NCBI RefSeq assembly: GCF_022836495.1 | Contig: NZ_BQXM01000028.1 | Span: 1 to 64,000 of the forward strand | Length of the DNA: 64,000 nucleotides | From: Desulforhabdus sp. TSK | Lineage (GTDB): Bacteria; Desulfobacterota; Syntrophobacteria; Syntrophobacterales; Syntrophobacteraceae | Direction: 5' to 3' | Shown: one piece after another, positions 63,279 through 64,000 of the stretch | How positions within the stretch are numbered: position 1 is the stretch's first letter | How the letters are laid out: every line of letters begins with the position of its first letter | Made by a program: the position numbers and the translations under genes | The notes under the pieces: model-generated | Told to the model about the DNA's origin: nothing | Database searches by the model: none | What the model saw: only the letters and a program-made list of their open reading frames with translations

Positions 63279-63353
63279 GGTAGAGTGCATTTTATGCACC
63301 GTCCTTGCTGCAGGAACTCTTGTGTCAATAGGATGCGTAAAACGCACCCTACC
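63279..63353. repeat. Inverted repeat, family 5
   Basis: GGTAGAGTGCATTTTATGCA and, ~30 bases on, ATGCGTAAAACGCACCCTAC: each arm is itself a small hairpin and the two ends are complementary (GGTAG.GTGC). It lies in a ~440-base region between two genes where I see nothing else. Confidence 0.55.
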
Positions 63354-63482
63354 ACGATTACTGCGCACCCCCGCGCCGGAGGAGTACCTCCTCAGAGAAT
63401 ACCAAAAGATCATTGCGCATACGGTATTTCCGCATATCCACGAAATGCCAACCGTCTCATCCTGTCGCGGGCGGGCCGCCTG

Positions 63483-63980
63483 TCAGGAGGCATCGTCTTT
63501 GTCCCTGGCCAGTTCTTCAGGCGTCATGATCCAATATGGCGTCCCATCCCGGGTTCTGCGCACTTTGAACTCCACCTCCTCGCTCTTTTTGACCTTGGAG
63601 GCCATGAAGACTTCCTTGTCCCCGATATCGGCCCAGACCCCCTTCACCTTGACCTTGTCCCCTTTCTTCAAACCGATGGAATCCGGCTTGACGAAAGACT
63701 TGGGACCCAGTTGTACATTCACCATGTCCCCGTCCTGGTCCTTCACCTTCAAACCGACGCCGGGGGCCATGCCCGGCAGGGGAACGATTTCCACGATCTC
63801 TTCCACCGTTCCCTTGAACTGGTCCATCTCGCTGGCTTTGTAAAACCCGTTGTATTCCGATTCCTTTTCCCATCCCTTCAGGGCGGCCGAGTCGGCAGCC
63901 AAGCTGCTGCCCACCCACAACAGGCCCACCATGGCAAAGCATACGAATGCACTCCATCTCCAACCCGCAGACCCACGCAT
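63483..63980 (-). CDS. Periplasmic OB-fold-like protein
   Basis: 165 residues from the ATG at 63980 (AAAGGAG at 7-8 bases; a GTG two codons earlier is possible). Signal peptide WRWSAFVCFAMVGLLWVGSSLA, then a beta-rich domain FKGTVEEIVEIVPLPGMAPGVGLKVKDQDGDMVNVQLGPKSFV ... KKGDKVKVKGVWADIGDKEVFMASKV that looks like the OB-fold of DUF5666/NirD-like periplasmic proteins binding small ligands or stabilising folding. No partner is visible at the window's edge. Confidence 0.7.
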   Translation of the reverse strand: MRGSAGWRWSAFVCFAMVGLLWVGSSLAADSAALKGWEKESEYNGFYKASEMDQFKGTVEEIVEIVPLPGMAPGVGLKVKDQDGDMVNVQLGPKSFVKPDSIGLKKGDKVKVKGVWADIGDKEVFMASKVKKSEEVEFKVRRTRDGTPYWIMTPEELARDKDDAS

Positions 63981-64000
63981 GAGCACTCTCCTTTCGTTCC

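Overview
The window looks like chromosome of a sulfate-reducing or syntrophic member of the Desulfobacterota, most likely Syntrophobacteria. This rests on gene content only: a FixABCX-type electron-bifurcating cluster with a ferredoxin-fused FixB, citramalate-route isoleucine genes, ATP-dependent PEP carboxykinase, sigma-54 regulation, and a very large secreted multicopper oxidase of the type known from metal-reducing Geobacter. No rRNA, tRNA or CRISPR array was found.

Layout. 1-5.9 kb: a broken response regulator, a UPF0182 membrane protein, a DUF1992 protein, a TrkA-N-like protein and an ADP-ribosylglycohydrolase. 6-15.3 kb: a cvpA-mazG-hypothetical operon on the minus strand, divergent from a tight housekeeping operon phoH-pgpH-ybeY-pdxJ-acpS-nnr-tsaE. 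15.4-23.7 kb: a decayed BREX defence island. brxL, pglZ, an AAA ATPase and a small TOPRIM-like gene are intact. pglX keeps only its last ~225 codons, is cut by an IS3-family element, and brxA/brxB/brxC are absent. 24-30 kb: DUF4389, FkbM methyltransferase, aspartokinase, citramalate synthase, pckA. 30-37 kb: a TVP38 membrane protein, an NtrC-type regulator, an FKBP isomerase, an FN3 protein and a multicopper oxidase. 37-50 kb: a di-heme peroxidase, a 1609-residue multicopper oxidase, a stand-alone receiver protein and a large multi-PAS histidine kinase. 50-64 kb: RluA-like synthase, ComEA-like protein, PgpA, two CNNM/CorC proteins, FixABCX, a ParB-like/MinD/GGDEF group and two envelope proteins.

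The most notable signal is in 37-50 kb. Four copies of a ~105-120 bp operator module occur, each with two near-palindromes of the form TTGAsAATATTsTCAA set 87-90 bp apart. Three of them lie 107-109 bp upstream of a good sigma-54 promoter (GG and GC correctly spaced). The targets are the two multicopper oxidase loci and the receiver gene. In front of the giant oxidase the promoter leads first into a truncated copy of the receiver gene, so the operator-promoter-receiver cassette appears to have been duplicated. A histidine kinase beside it and an NtrC-type activator at 31.7 kb are candidate partners.

The second is the ATPase plus TOPRIM-like pair lying between pglX and pglZ, the same slot that holds the PARIS defence system in some enterobacterial BREX loci. 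The window is also full of small palindromic elements. Two families can be delimited by target-site duplications (9 bp and 11 bp), and members of a third supply stop codons or a ribosome binding site to neighbouring genes.
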